DNA of 39,934 nucleotides from Poteriospumella lacustris (Eukaryota; Sar; Chrysophyceae; Chromulinales; Dinobryaceae). Both the position numbers and the translations under genes were made by a program. Numbering within the stretch: the first letter of the stretch is position 1; the number at the start of each line of letters is the position of its first letter. Shown here piece by piece: positions 20,691-30,245 of this stretch. Below the pieces are notes generated by a model. That model saw only the letters and a list, made by a program, of their open reading frames with translations, was not told where the DNA came from and ran no database searches. The stretch covers positions 1 through 39,934 of the forward strand of contig SMOI01000286.1 of NCBI GenBank assembly GCA_008000375.1, read 5' to 3'.

Positions 20691-23600
20691 TCACTCCTCC
20701 AACGCCTCCAACTGGTCGTAGTCCCTGCGCGACAGCCGCAGCGCGGGGTGCATGCGCTGCAGCGTGTCGCGGAAGAAGAACGACGTGACGATGCCGCTGC
20801 TGCTGCCGTCGCGCAGCAGGACGCGGCACTGCGGGTGCAGCCGCAGCACCCCCACGACCGCGTTCAACAGCCGCGTCGTCTCCCGCGTCATCTCCAGGAG
20901 CAGCAGCTGATCCGCGTGCAAATCTGGCGGCAGCTGCGTCGCGCGGTCGTCCGCGACGGCGCCGGTGGCGGCACCGGCGGCGGGCAGCGGCGGCCACGTC
21001 GCGCGGGGCACCGGCAGCAGGTCGCACCACTGCCACAGCTGCATCCACAGGCGGCACAGCCCCAGCAAATGCGACGTGTCGAACTGCGTCGTCGTCGCGG
21101 CTCTCTTCGTCGTCGTAGACGCGGCGGCGTAGACGCGGCCCTGGACCGCGGCGACGCGGTGCGCCAGCGGCGGCGCCGCGGTGGACGATGCGACCGTCGC
21201 GGTCGACGCACCGCCACCGACGCCAGCGCGACGCGTGTCCACCACCGTCGGCGGCAGAAACAGCGGTATCGTGGTCATCGACGCCGTCGCGTTCGTCGCC
21301 ACGTCGAAGCGCAGCGACGTCACCTGGAACCGCTGCCAGGAGAAGTCGTCCGCCGCGTGGGCGCCTTGGCCGCCACCGTCACCGTCGTTGTCGCCGTCCA
21401 CGTCCATGCGCTGTCGGTCGGCGCCGGCATCGTCGTCGGCGTCGCTGTTCTCCTCCAAAACGGCGGCCAGCGCCTGCTTCGCCCCGCGGCGACGTTTCCG
21501 CTTCGCCGTCTCCGCCGCCGTCGCTTGGGACTGCGACGAGGCCGTCGACGACGAACGAGCGCTACCGCTGCCACCGCCGCGTCCGCGATCACGCACGACC
21601 ACCACCGTCACCGCGGACCGCGCGAGACCGTCCTCTCCGTCGCTGCTGCGCGTCGCTTGGCCGCCATCGCCGTCGCCACCGTCGCCGTCTCCGTCGCCAC
21701 CGTCGCCGTCGTTGTCGTCGATGTCCATGCGACCCCTCGGGCCCGCCGCCTGTCGACACTTCGCACGCCGCACCGCCGCGTCGGCCGTCGCGACGGACGC
21801 GTCCTCCGGCGAGAGACTCTGCGGCGGCGCCACCTGCAACAGCAACGCGACGAAGCACTGCGGCTGGCCCCGCGCCAGGCCCAGCAGCCACCGCACGAGC
21901 TGCACACGCCACCGCCCACCGCTCCGTCAGTCAACGCACCTCTCACAGCGACAGCACAAGCAGCAGCATCGTCTTACCTGCGCCTTCCGTTGCAGCACCG
22001 CCCCCTGCAGCACCAGCACACCGCCGCCGCCACCGCCGCCGCCGCCGCTGTGGCGGTCGTCGTGGTCGCCCGCCGAGGCCGCAACGGAGCCGTCGCCCAG
22101 CGAATCGTTCAGCTGACTGAACCGCAGCACCGTCGCGGCTTTGCTCGGCGACGACGGCACCGTCGCCATCGCCGACGACGCCGTCGCAGTCGCCGTCGCA
22201 GTCGTCGTCGTCGCGACTGCCGCGGCGGCGTCGTTGCCACCGGCCGCCACCGCGACGACGCCGTCCAGGCGACACGCCTCCTGCACGAGGAAGAGCACCA
22301 GCGGCAGGCACTTCGTCACGCTGGCGGTCGCGGTCGCCGCCGCCGACGACGACGACGCAGCGGCAGCGGCGGCGGTGGCGCTGGACGTCGACGTCGTCGT
22401 CGTCGTGCGCAGTCGGTGGTCGACGCCGCCGCGCGGCCCCGCGGCGTACGCCACGTCGCCGCCGTCCGTCGTCGACGCGGCCGCCCCCGCGCGCTGCCAC
22501 ACGCGCAGCAACTGCGTCTGTTGGCGCATGAACGCCGCGAAGCAGGCGCCGTCCTGCAGCAGCCACGTCAGCAGCGGCAGCCACGTGGCCGCGCTCGCGG
22601 CGCGGTCGCCGCCGTCGCCGGGCGCCAGCTGCGCCCACTGGAACAGCAGCGTCGCCATCGACGTCGATGAGAGGAAGCCGAACAGCCGCGGCGACAGCGC
22701 CTGGCTGCCCCCGCCGCCGTTGGCGAGGCCGCGTCCGCCCTTCGCGCCGCCGCCGCCGCCGCCGCGCGGGTCGTAGAGCGCCTGGTGGTACGCCACGCGC
22801 GAGATCGACAGGCGATCGAACAGCGTCGTGAGGTAGCGCCCCGTCTCCTCCTCCGCCTCTGTCGCCGTCCCCGTCGCCGTCGCTGTCGATGACGCAGGCG
22901 AAGGGGCCGCGAGGTGGCGGTGGTGGACGTGTCGGCGGTAGAAGGCGACGAGCGCCGCGACGGTGTGGACCAGGGCGTCGGCGAGGAGGCCCTGGAACGA
23001 CGCGTGTCGGTACTCGAAGAGCGACTCGCAGAGGACCGCGTGGCGGCAGCTCAGGTCGTGGCACGTGTCCAGCACCGTCTCCACCCACAGGCCCACCTCG
23101 TGAAACGCCAGCGGTCGCAGGGCGCTGCCGCCCGTCGACGGCGGCGCGCGGTCGACGGCGGCGGAGGCGATGCGGACGCGCTGCATCGCCTGCATCGCCA
23201 GCTGGACGTAGGCGTCGGTGGCGCGGCGGAGGTTGTGCGCCGCCGTGGACGCCCCCGCGGGCGGTGGCTGCCCGTCGCCGACGAGCGTCCGCAACGGCGT
23301 CGCGGCACCGGCGGCGGTGGCGGTGGCGGAGGTGGAGCGCTTCAGCCGGTCGAACCGCTGCGACAAGTTGCTGCGCACGCGCGACCGCCGCACGAAGACG
23401 TCGTCGTCGTCATCGTCCTCGTCACCATCGTCGCCGTCGAGGCGGCCGTCGGTGGCGTTGGCGTCGCCTCCACCGTCGACAGCGGCCCCGTTGGCCGGGC
23501 GGTGGGCGGTCGCCGTGGCGGCCGAGGCCGCCGCCTGTCGGCGGTGCGCCAGGTCGAGCAGCGTCGCCTGCTGCCAGGGACACTGCTCGAGCAGCACGCG

Positions 23601-24778
23601 CACGAGCTGCAGAAAGCGAATCAACGTCGCCACCGGCAGCGTCGACATCGCTGCTGCCGCTGCCGTCGACGGCGTCGCGGAGGAGGAGGTGGCGGCAGCG
23701 ACGGCGGCGGTACGCGACGACGCAAACGGCAGCGTCGCCGTCACGACCGCCCCGAAGCAGGCGCTGACCGCGCGGAGCAACGGCATCGGGTCGATGGCGC
23801 CTGGGCCATGCCCGCCGCCACTGCTGCTGGACGCCGCCGTGAGCGAGGAGCGCTGGCACTGCAGCGACAACGCGGCCAGCTCGTCGATGAGCCGCTGGAA
23901 CGGCGCCGCCTGCGACGACGACCAACACTGCGACGCCGCCGAGGCACCGCCGCCGCCGCCGCCGCCGCCGCCACTGCGAAAGGGGTGGCGACTCGTCGTC
24001 GTGGGCGTCAGGACGCCTCCGGCGGCCCCGCCGGGTGTGCCCGGCGACACGGCGCCGCTTACCGCGACAGAGGATCCGTACGCACAGGACAAGAGGACGT
24101 CTTCCATCGCCCGGTGCAACGTCGGGAGGAACGCCAGCAGCGCGGGCCGTGTCGATTGGGGCGCGGCGGGCGGTTGCGCTGCCGCTGCCGCCGCCGCTGT
24201 CGACAGTGGCTCTCCTCTACCGGCAGGGGGAAGCCCCGCTTTGGATGCAGCTGAAGCCGCAGCCGCAGCTGCAGCTGCAGATGCTAATCGACACAGAGGG
24301 AGAGGGGTTAGTTCGCGAGAGAGAACCGCACTGACGCACGTCACAGACACAGCGCGGCGGTTACCTTCAGACGACGCGGCCTTCTGCCGCAGTTCTTGCA
24401 GCTCTTTCGTCAGTTTCGCGACTTCTAATCGTTGCTGGTCCATTTCTACTTTCTGTATGCATCAAATCCGCCCCGCCAGCAGCCACCGCCACCGCCACAG
24501 CCACAGGACACGCGCACAGCGTTAGCGGACGTCGAGAGCGCAGCGATCACGGGGCCCCCACACACGCCACGTACCTTGAAATTGAGTTCTGATTGCAAAC
24601 CCACCACCTGTTGAGAGGCCTTGTGCTGTGCTTCCGCTTCAATCGTCGCCATCGTCGCTTGGAGGTTGAACTTCTCGTCGGCGGCGTCCATCAGCTCGTT
24701 GCGTAGCCGCACGTTCTCCTCTTCCAGTTGCCTCAATTGGGCAGCCAACGCACTCGCTGGATCTCCATAGTATGCCAT
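20691..24778 (-). CDS. Large coiled-coil protein, possible ATR-interacting protein (ATRIP) homologue (4 exons)
   Basis: The minus-strand exons are 24778-24575, 24452-24365, 24283-21978 and 21899-20691, with introns of 122, 81 and 78 nt, giving 1,268 residues. Residues 8-97 form a coiled coil (LAAQLRQLEEENVRLRNEL ... RLEVAKLTKELQELRQK). Within it the block VVGLQSELNFK closely resembles the LQSELQFKD coiled-coil block of ATRIP, the partner that brings ATR kinase to RPA-coated single-stranded DNA. The rest is mostly alpha-helical Ala/Leu-rich sequence interrupted by low-complexity inserts (poly-Gly, poly-Asp, poly-Ala). The C-terminus (RLSRRDYDQLEALEE) is acidic, as in ATRIP's kinase-binding end. 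The match rests on short segments only. An unrelated coiled-coil protein remains possible. Confidence 0.72.
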
Positions 24779-25083
24779 TGTTCACCTTTCTCGCGTGCGT
24801 TGCTTCGTATACAGATGGCCAACACTGACTCAGCAGCGAACAGACGAAGAGACGGGAACACACACAGCAGTCTGCGCACACTACCGCATACAACTCTTCC
24901 TACGCTTCGATACAAGCACCTCGAATCCTATACAGACGACTGTGTTCTGTTCAACGAGGTGGCGAGGGCCTGTCGAGGAGAATTTGAAAACTTCGTTCTC
25001 GTTTTCGTCTTTCTTGGCGACGGCGACGAGGAGGCCGTGCGACACGACGACGACGACGACGACGACGACGCGGTGGGAGGGGA
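24779..25083. other. Upstream region of the ATRIP-like gene
   Basis: This 305-bp stretch should hold the promoter of the minus-strand gene. From about 24992 it has weak similarity to 29777-29810 (cttcgttctcgtt against cttcgtcgttctcgtt), so repeat homology may start here. A (CGA)n tract lies at 25046-25070. No gene is seen. Confidence 0.45.
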
Positions 25084-25438
25084 CCGCCACCGTCGCGGCG
25101 CGTTTCCTCCTCTCGCCGGCTCTGCGCGTATCTTCTCTCTGTCTTACGTCTCTCTACACTGTGCAGTATCTGTCTATACACGGATATGACTAGGGAATGT
25201 ACTTCAGCTCAAACATATACAACAGGCGACAGATGACACCCCCCGCCCCCCGCTACAGCCACAGCGCGACCCGTGAGGGGGCCGGGGGCCGCAGGCGTCC
25301 ACCGCCACCAAAAAAACGGCAACCAAAGCTAAACACCATGTTCTATCGCTACCAAACACTCTCACCGCTTGTATCTCGTATGTACACACGCCCCCACTGC
25401 CACAGGGGCGTCCTCTTTACCCCACCGCACGCCATCTC
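25084..25438 (+). repeat. Direct repeat, left copy (about 355 bp)
   Basis: This aligns with 29863-30213 in the same orientation. Long identical stretches run from ccgccaccgtcgcggcgcgt through cttacgtctctctacactgt and cagctcaaacatatacaaca to cgcacgccatctc. Only scattered substitutions and one- to four-base indels are seen, roughly 90-95% identity by eye. It contains no convincing ORF. The left end lies upstream of the ATRIP-like gene. The right end is 9 bp before a short plus-strand ORF. Confidence 0.93.
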
Positions 25439-25447
25439 CCATGACCA

Positions 25448-25630
25448 ATGGAGCAACGCATGTCGAAGCAATATCACACCAGTCCGATCAAGAAAGCAGT
25501 CGCCTTATTCGTGGACAAGACTTTGTTGTCGCTTCAATCTCATCCTCCTCATGACGTGACGCCGCAGGACTTCGTCGCTTCGATCATCGCTTCTTTTGAT
25601 GACATGCGCCCGCAACGTCGGCATCAGTAA
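25448..25630 (+). CDS. Small hypothetical protein or gene remnant
   Basis: The ORF has 60 residues: SPIKKAVALFVDKTLLSLQ then TPQDFVASIIASFDDMRPQ. It has the look of two amphipathic helices and ends HQ-TAA. It begins just after the left direct repeat. No splice sites extend it convincingly. I recognise no family. It could be a real small protein, a last exon, or a remnant left by the rearrangement that made the repeats. Confidence 0.35.
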   Translation: MEQRMSKQYHTSPIKKAVALFVDKTLLSLQSHPPHDVTPQDFVASIIASFDDMRPQRRHQ

Positions 25631-26834
25631 AAGTGACGTGATGGTGGCTAGCGCCGCGTTGCCTGTCGACAGGCGCGTTCACCGCCATTGCTATTACAGT
25701 ACGATGCCGCACAGATCCGCACAAGAACCCAAACCATCAGGTTCACCAAAACAAACGATACAGAGGTTGTGTACCTTCCTCACTGCAAAGGCTCAACGTA
25801 CATATAAGAACAAGATCGAGAACAAGAACAAGAAGCGCTGACATCCTCGAATCATCGCACATGTCTTGCATTATATCTCCTGAAGCAGGAAATCATTATT
25901 TCTATCATTATATTCACACACATTATTTGAAAATATCTGTAGAATCCAATGCATCGACATTTGTCCGAGTGTGTGCGCGATTGGAAGTGAGGTATTATTC
26001 ATGTTTTGTTTTGTTTTGTTTTGCTTTGTTTTGCTTTGCTTTTCCTTTCTTTTCGTTACTCTTCTATCCACACTGCGAACAATCGCACGCGAATCCAACA
26101 ACTCAAACCCGGTTGCGTGCGACAAACAACGCCACGCTGTGGGATTGCGATTGCGTGTGGCAGTGTGTGGCGATAAGAAAATGGAAGAAATCACGCGGTA
26201 TGAAGAGCGACGAGACTCGTCTCATCGACGATCAGCGGTAGCGGCAATAATAACACCTGCTGCAGGTGTCGGTGCAATAGCCATCGATAGCGGCTCTGGT
26301 GGATGCACTCTCATCCCGTCGGCGGTTGCATCAGCTATTCCCGCCCAGGAGGCCACACATGGCTATCGTGTTGTAATACGTATGTATGTTGTCGAGACAG
26401 GAGACAGAACGGGAGTAGGACGTGAGTCAAGTCGTGCCAACGAAACGTGATACATACAGGTTCGTTCTGTTTGGACAAGAAATCATGGGAATGGTTGGTC
26501 ATATATGTGACTCGTGATCATCAACATATCCCTTTCGATCGCGATACAAGGCCTGTTCTTCTTTGACATTCAACAGTGGGCAGCAGTAGAGCCCCTGCTG
26601 CTGTTGGCAATACGCATGACGACGACGACGACCGCAACTGAGCAACTGTTGTTCGGATTGATTCTTCGAAGCATCTTGTTCATCATCTCAAAGATCTGCC
26701 ACAATGCGGTCGTATGACCAAGAGCACCGACATTTTCCACTATAGCGATCAAAGAAGCCATCCTTGCCAGTGTCAGTGTTATTGCCATCGTCCGTCTGAT
26801 CTCTAAGCAACAATATTTAACACCTGCGCGTTGA
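25631..26834. other. Gene-poor stretch inside the repeat-bounded island
   Basis: In about 1.2 kb I support no gene. It is markedly richer in A and T than the flanks. It contains a TTTTG/TTTGC tract at about 26003-26050, the 12-bp palindrome cctgtcgacagg near 25662, and a hairpin acacctg-ctg-caggtgt near 26253-26269. Short ORFs here have no family features. Confidence 0.5.
26003..26050. repeat. (TTTTG)n pentanucleotide tract
   Basis: TTTTG and TTTGC units repeat imperfectly on the plus strand within the gene-poor part of the island. Confidence 0.85.
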
Positions 26835-27338
26835 ATGTACACGCCATCGACCATCTCAATGAGCAGTTTTGGGTGGGAACCAAGGTCAGCCGTGGGCCCA
26901 GCCCCTTCCAATGCCGTTCTTCCGCCTGTGAGCAGAGGTGACGGTGATGAGTGGAACCAAGTTGCGACAGTCAAGAAATCGGTCGCCGGTCCAACCACAG
27001 CAGCCCCAACTGTCAAGAAAGTCGCTCCTCGTTATGTCGATTTGTTGCCGCTGGGTTCATGCACCTTGGGTCTGCAGTGCCCATACGGAGCGATGTGCAC
27101 GAACGGGCCTCACGCACCGGAGGTCGAACGAGTCTTCGCTTGTTTCCGATCCCAGGATGAGCGACGGCAATACAAGTTTCAATTATGCACACGCCGGGAT
27201 GCGCATGCGGTGGTGGAATGCGTCTTCTATCACGAAGGCGATCCAGAGGAGACGACGAAGATGTTCTGTGCGAATTGTTTGCAGGTGGGCCACCTCTCTA
27301 GTGTCTGCACCTGGGGTCTTCCTGCGGTAAAGAAGTAA
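26835..27338 (+). CDS. Small zinc-knuckle / Cys-His-rich protein
   Basis: This is a single exon of 167 residues. A second ATG at 26859 (MSSFGWEP) is an equally good start. The N-terminal third is Ala, Pro and Val rich and likely disordered. Two Cys-His clusters follow: CTLGLQCPYGAMCTNGPH (C-x5-C-x5-C-x4-H, CCCH-like) and, at residues 145-158, CANCLQVGHLSSVC. The latter is an exact C-x2-C-x4-H-x4-C zinc knuckle, as in retroviral nucleocapsid proteins and many cellular RNA-binding proteins. A further ECVFYH lies between. The likely role is RNA or single-stranded DNA binding. It lies inside the segment bounded by direct repeats, beside the P-loop ATPase gene and convergent with it. Confidence 0.7.
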   Translation: MYTPSTISMSSFGWEPRSAVGPAPSNAVLPPVSRGDGDEWNQVATVKKSVAGPTTAAPTVKKVAPRYVDLLPLGSCTLGLQCPYGAMCTNGPHAPEVERVFACFRSQDERRQYKFQLCTRRDAHAVVECVFYHEGDPEETTKMFCANCLQVGHLSSVCTWGLPAVKK

Positions 27339-27597
27339 ACAAAGCTGTGATCCCCACATCTGAGTCACCTTCGACGAACAAACAGAACGGAGAGGCAGGT
27401 CCATGAATCACTTAGATGTTGACGTTAAAGGAGAGACCGATGTTGCCAGGCGTCACGCCATTCACAAAGCCTACAACGGGAAGTCAACAACCGCAAACAC
27501 GTCAGTTAGCAATCAATACATCAGTCAATCAATCAACGAGACCGTTGACAGGGGAGACACGTACCGTAATCGCTGTGCACTCCTCTCTCGCGATGGA

Positions 27598-29694
27598 TTA
27601 GAACTTCCAGTGCCGCTCGGATGCGGAAGGAAGACGATACACTCGATCTAACGCATCGCTCCACGAGGCAATCGGCGCGTTCTTCCGGACGTTGATGATG
27701 CGCTTCGCCAGGGTTTCTCCGACCCCTGGCACTGTCCTGAGCTCGAGGTTCGTTGCGGTGTTGATGTCCACTTGCGTACCGCTCAGGGTCAAGAGCACTC
27801 GACCGCTAAACACCGGGCCGTAAAACCTCTCCAGAGCAGCTCCTGTCAAGAGAACACACCGATCAGGAACACGGTCACCATCGCCGTAGGTCACCATTCG
27901 GGTGGCGACCATCACCAACAGATGATTCTCCGGCAGCCCCAGTGCCACCTTCGCGGCCTCGTCCCTCACCATCTCCTTGGTGACCTCCGTCGCCTGGTAA
28001 AACTTTTGGTGGCCACACACGAGCAGCCGATCGCCGCCCAGTACCTGTCGGACAGTGAATGTGTCGAAGAGCGCCCCGGGGACATTCTTAATCATAGTGG
28101 TGGCGGCATCCAGCAACGACCCGCTCGAGTCCGAGCCAAAGGATACGTGGTCACACAGATCAACTTCGGACTGCTGGGCTGGGAAGCGACTCGTGACGGC
28201 ATTCACGTGACAGTGCATACGCAATTCGAACTCCAGCGCATCGTCCACCGCGGAGGAGACAGGGGAGGAAGTGCAATAAAACTCATTGAGGCTCATAGTC
28301 GTCTCTTCGCCTAGGCGTCTGGCCAACAGCATCTCGCGAATGGCTTCGACGGTCGCGTGCAATTCCTCGAAGCTCTGCCACGAGAAACCGTCTGAAGCAT
28401 TGTCGGTGAGATTGAAGGCCCTTCTCAATGCTACCGTCAACGGATCTGTGCCTGTCAGCGTGGCCACCAACTTTCGAATGGTACTGTACGGCAACTGTAC
28501 GATAGTGGCCCCAAGTTCTGTCGTCGCCAGTACAATGTACCCCGTCTCTTCCAATGCCCCGTACGTCCAGCTGTTGGTGTCACCCTCCAACACGAAGGCC
28601 TCGCGCTTGACAGGTGTGGACAACATAACCGCGGCAATCAATGTGGACGCATATGGCATCAGCGACGCCATGGATCCCGTGGAAAACTGTAATTGCGCAT
28701 AAATGTCTTCGAAATCAAGGTCGTGAATGCTCATTTCGCCGGTGGAATCTACCGTCACTGCTTCATGTACACATCGCAGAAGCGTCTCCAGCTTGCGAGG
28801 TATGGCGGCAAAGTCAGCTACCAACGTCTTAAACACGCGACATGTTTTCCAGTTTCGCCAAATGTCCGGCTCGTGTACTGCAAGTTTGTCAAGTAACGAT
28901 TCACACTGGGGGTATGACAACAGTCCAATGGGCAGCTTGACAGTTGGGTGCGACGATTCCGCAAATATCATGTCTAGCGGCGTAACGGTCGTCCCGGCGA
29001 CCACCCCAAATACAAACACGGCTCCCGAGAGCAGAATTTCACGTAGGGCAGCCATAGTACCCTTGAGAAACGCTCTTTTCTGCGTCTCGCCCTCGTAATC
29101 CGCATCCAACAAGTAGTTGACCTCGTCCACCGCCAAATACACCATGCCCTCGGTGGACCCGAACTTTCTTTCAGCGAGGATGGCCAACACTTCAATGGCC
29201 GACTGTGGTGTAAGCTGCTCTCGGAGATGTGTCGGCATGGAAGTCACGAATCTCTCAAATGTAACACGGAGGACACCTATACTGGTGGTGTCGGTCCTGC
29301 CAGCCACCAGTGCGAAATACAAAATTCGGAGCGCAAGAGCTTGCGCTGGCGCCATACTTCTATCCACTGAAGGAGGATTCCCATTGTTGTAGGAGATAAC
29401 CACCGGTATTGTCCATGTTAAGCCGTGCCACGATTTGATGGGATCTATCAGTTCAACCAGTGCTCTCGACTTGCCAATACCTGAGTGGCCTCCAACCACA
29501 CCAATCGCATGAATATTGCGGTCTCTCGTGTTGCGCGCACTAAATCGCGTGGTGAATAATTTCTCTGCTTCCGTTAGCAGAGATTGTCGCCCCTCCCATG
29601 GCAACGACAAAGAGAAGTTATCGATCCACAACTTTTGATCCGCAAAGCCATCAATTCCGTAGGTTGTATGCAAATATTCAAGAATTGAGGTCAT
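27598..29694 (-). CDS. P-loop ATPase (Crinkler/RHS-like) with C-terminal helix-hairpin-helix
   Basis: This is a single exon of 698 residues starting MTSILEYLH. The frame is open further upstream to 29838, but that part is low-complexity repeat DNA, so I chose the first ATG after it. Walker A is VGGHSGIGKS (about 67-76). Walker B is VYLAVDE (about 185-191). Between them lies PVVISYNNGNPP, followed by a helical region. This layout resembles the ATPase of trypanosome RHS and oomycete Crinkler proteins, but the assignment is from memory of motifs only. The last 57 residues carry a ComEA-type helix-hairpin-helix (VDINTATNLE...VPGVGETLAKRI), a DNA-binding element. No nuclease domain is recognised. 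Base composition is less GC-rich than in neighbouring genes. Confidence 0.85.
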   Translation of the reverse strand: MTSILEYLHTTYGIDGFADQKLWIDNFSLSLPWEGRQSLLTEAEKLFTTRFSARNTRDRNIHAIGVVGGHSGIGKSRALVELIDPIKSWHGLTWTIPVVISYNNGNPPSVDRSMAPAQALALRILYFALVAGRTDTTSIGVLRVTFERFVTSMPTHLREQLTPQSAIEVLAILAERKFGSTEGMVYLAVDEVNYLLDADYEGETQKRAFLKGTMAALREILLSGAVFVFGVVAGTTVTPLDMIFAESSHPTVKLPIGLLSYPQCESLLDKLAVHEPDIWRNWKTCRVFKTLVADFAAIPRKLETLLRCVHEAVTVDSTGEMSIHDLDFEDIYAQLQFSTGSMASLMPYASTLIAAVMLSTPVKREAFVLEGDTNSWTYGALEETGYIVLATTELGATIVQLPYSTIRKLVATLTGTDPLTVALRRAFNLTDNASDGFSWQSFEELHATVEAIREMLLARRLGEETTMSLNEFYCTSSPVSSAVDDALEFELRMHCHVNAVTSRFPAQQSEVDLCDHVSFGSDSSGSLLDAATTMIKNVPGALFDTFTVRQVLGGDRLLVCGHQKFYQATEVTKEMVRDEAAKVALGLPENHLLVMVATRMVTYGDGDRVPDRCVLLTGAALERFYGPVFSGRVLLTLSGTQVDINTATNLELRTVPGVGETLAKRIINVRKNAPIASWSDALDRVYRLPSASERHWKF

Positions 29695-30245
29695 GATGAT
29701 ACCGTGAGGAAGCGAGAACCAGTTGTGCGATTTGAAGAGGTAAAGTTGATAAAAATGAAAGAAAGGATTGGCCACCTTCGTCGTTCTCGTTCGTCTTCTT
29801 CGGCGACGCGGTGGGAGGGGACGAGGGGACCGCCGCACCGCCGCCGCGTCGGGTCGCGGGGGCCGCCACCGTCGCGGCGCGTTTTGCTTCTCGCCGGCTC
29901 GATGCGTATCTTCTCTCTGTCTTACGTCTCTCTACACTGTGCAGTATCTGTCTATACACGGATATGACTAGGGAATGTACTTCAGCTCAAACATATACAA
30001 CAGGCGACAGATGACACCCACCCCCGCTGCAGCCACAGCGCGACCCTTAAGCGGGCCGGGGGCCGGCAGGTGTCCACCGCCACCAAAAAACGGCAACCAA
30101 AGCTAAACACCATGTTCTATCACTACCAAACACTCTCACCGCGTGTATCTCGTATGTACACACGCCCCCCGCTGCCACAGGGACGTCCTCTTTACCCCAC
30201 CGCACGCCATCTCTCTGTCTCTCTCCGTCGCCTCCGCCCTCTGCC
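29695..30245. other. Upstream region of the P-loop ATPase gene
   Basis: This 551-bp stretch is mostly filled by the right direct repeat. The repeat therefore provides most of the 5' flank of the ATPase gene, and probably part of the 3' flank of the large gene at 30246. No further gene is seen. Confidence 0.5.
29863..30213 (+). repeat. Direct repeat, right copy (about 351 bp)
   Basis: This matches 25084-25438 in direct orientation. The end-to-end period is about 4.78 kb. It sits between the P-loop ATPase start (29694) and the 3' end of the next gene (30246). Compared with the left copy it lacks the (CGA)n tract and has a different short insertion just upstream (gaggggaccgccgcaccg). Confidence 0.93.

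Noticed and set aside
20463-22670. A 735-codon plus-strand frame opposite the ATRIP-like gene
   Set aside because: It is an Arg-rich shadow with no initiation context or domain. The minus strand has four exons with consistent phase.
24951-25181. Minus-strand frames in both direct repeats (24951-25181 and 29678-29959) that begin with the same ~19 residues
   Set aside because: The shared start follows from the DNA repeat itself. The frames diverge quickly into Arg-rich low-complexity sequence, and no splice links them to the downstream genes.
25084-30213. Reading the direct repeats as LTRs of a retrotransposon
   Set aside because: No TG...CA ends, target-site duplication, primer-binding site, reverse transcriptase or integrase could be seen, so only 'direct repeat' is claimed.
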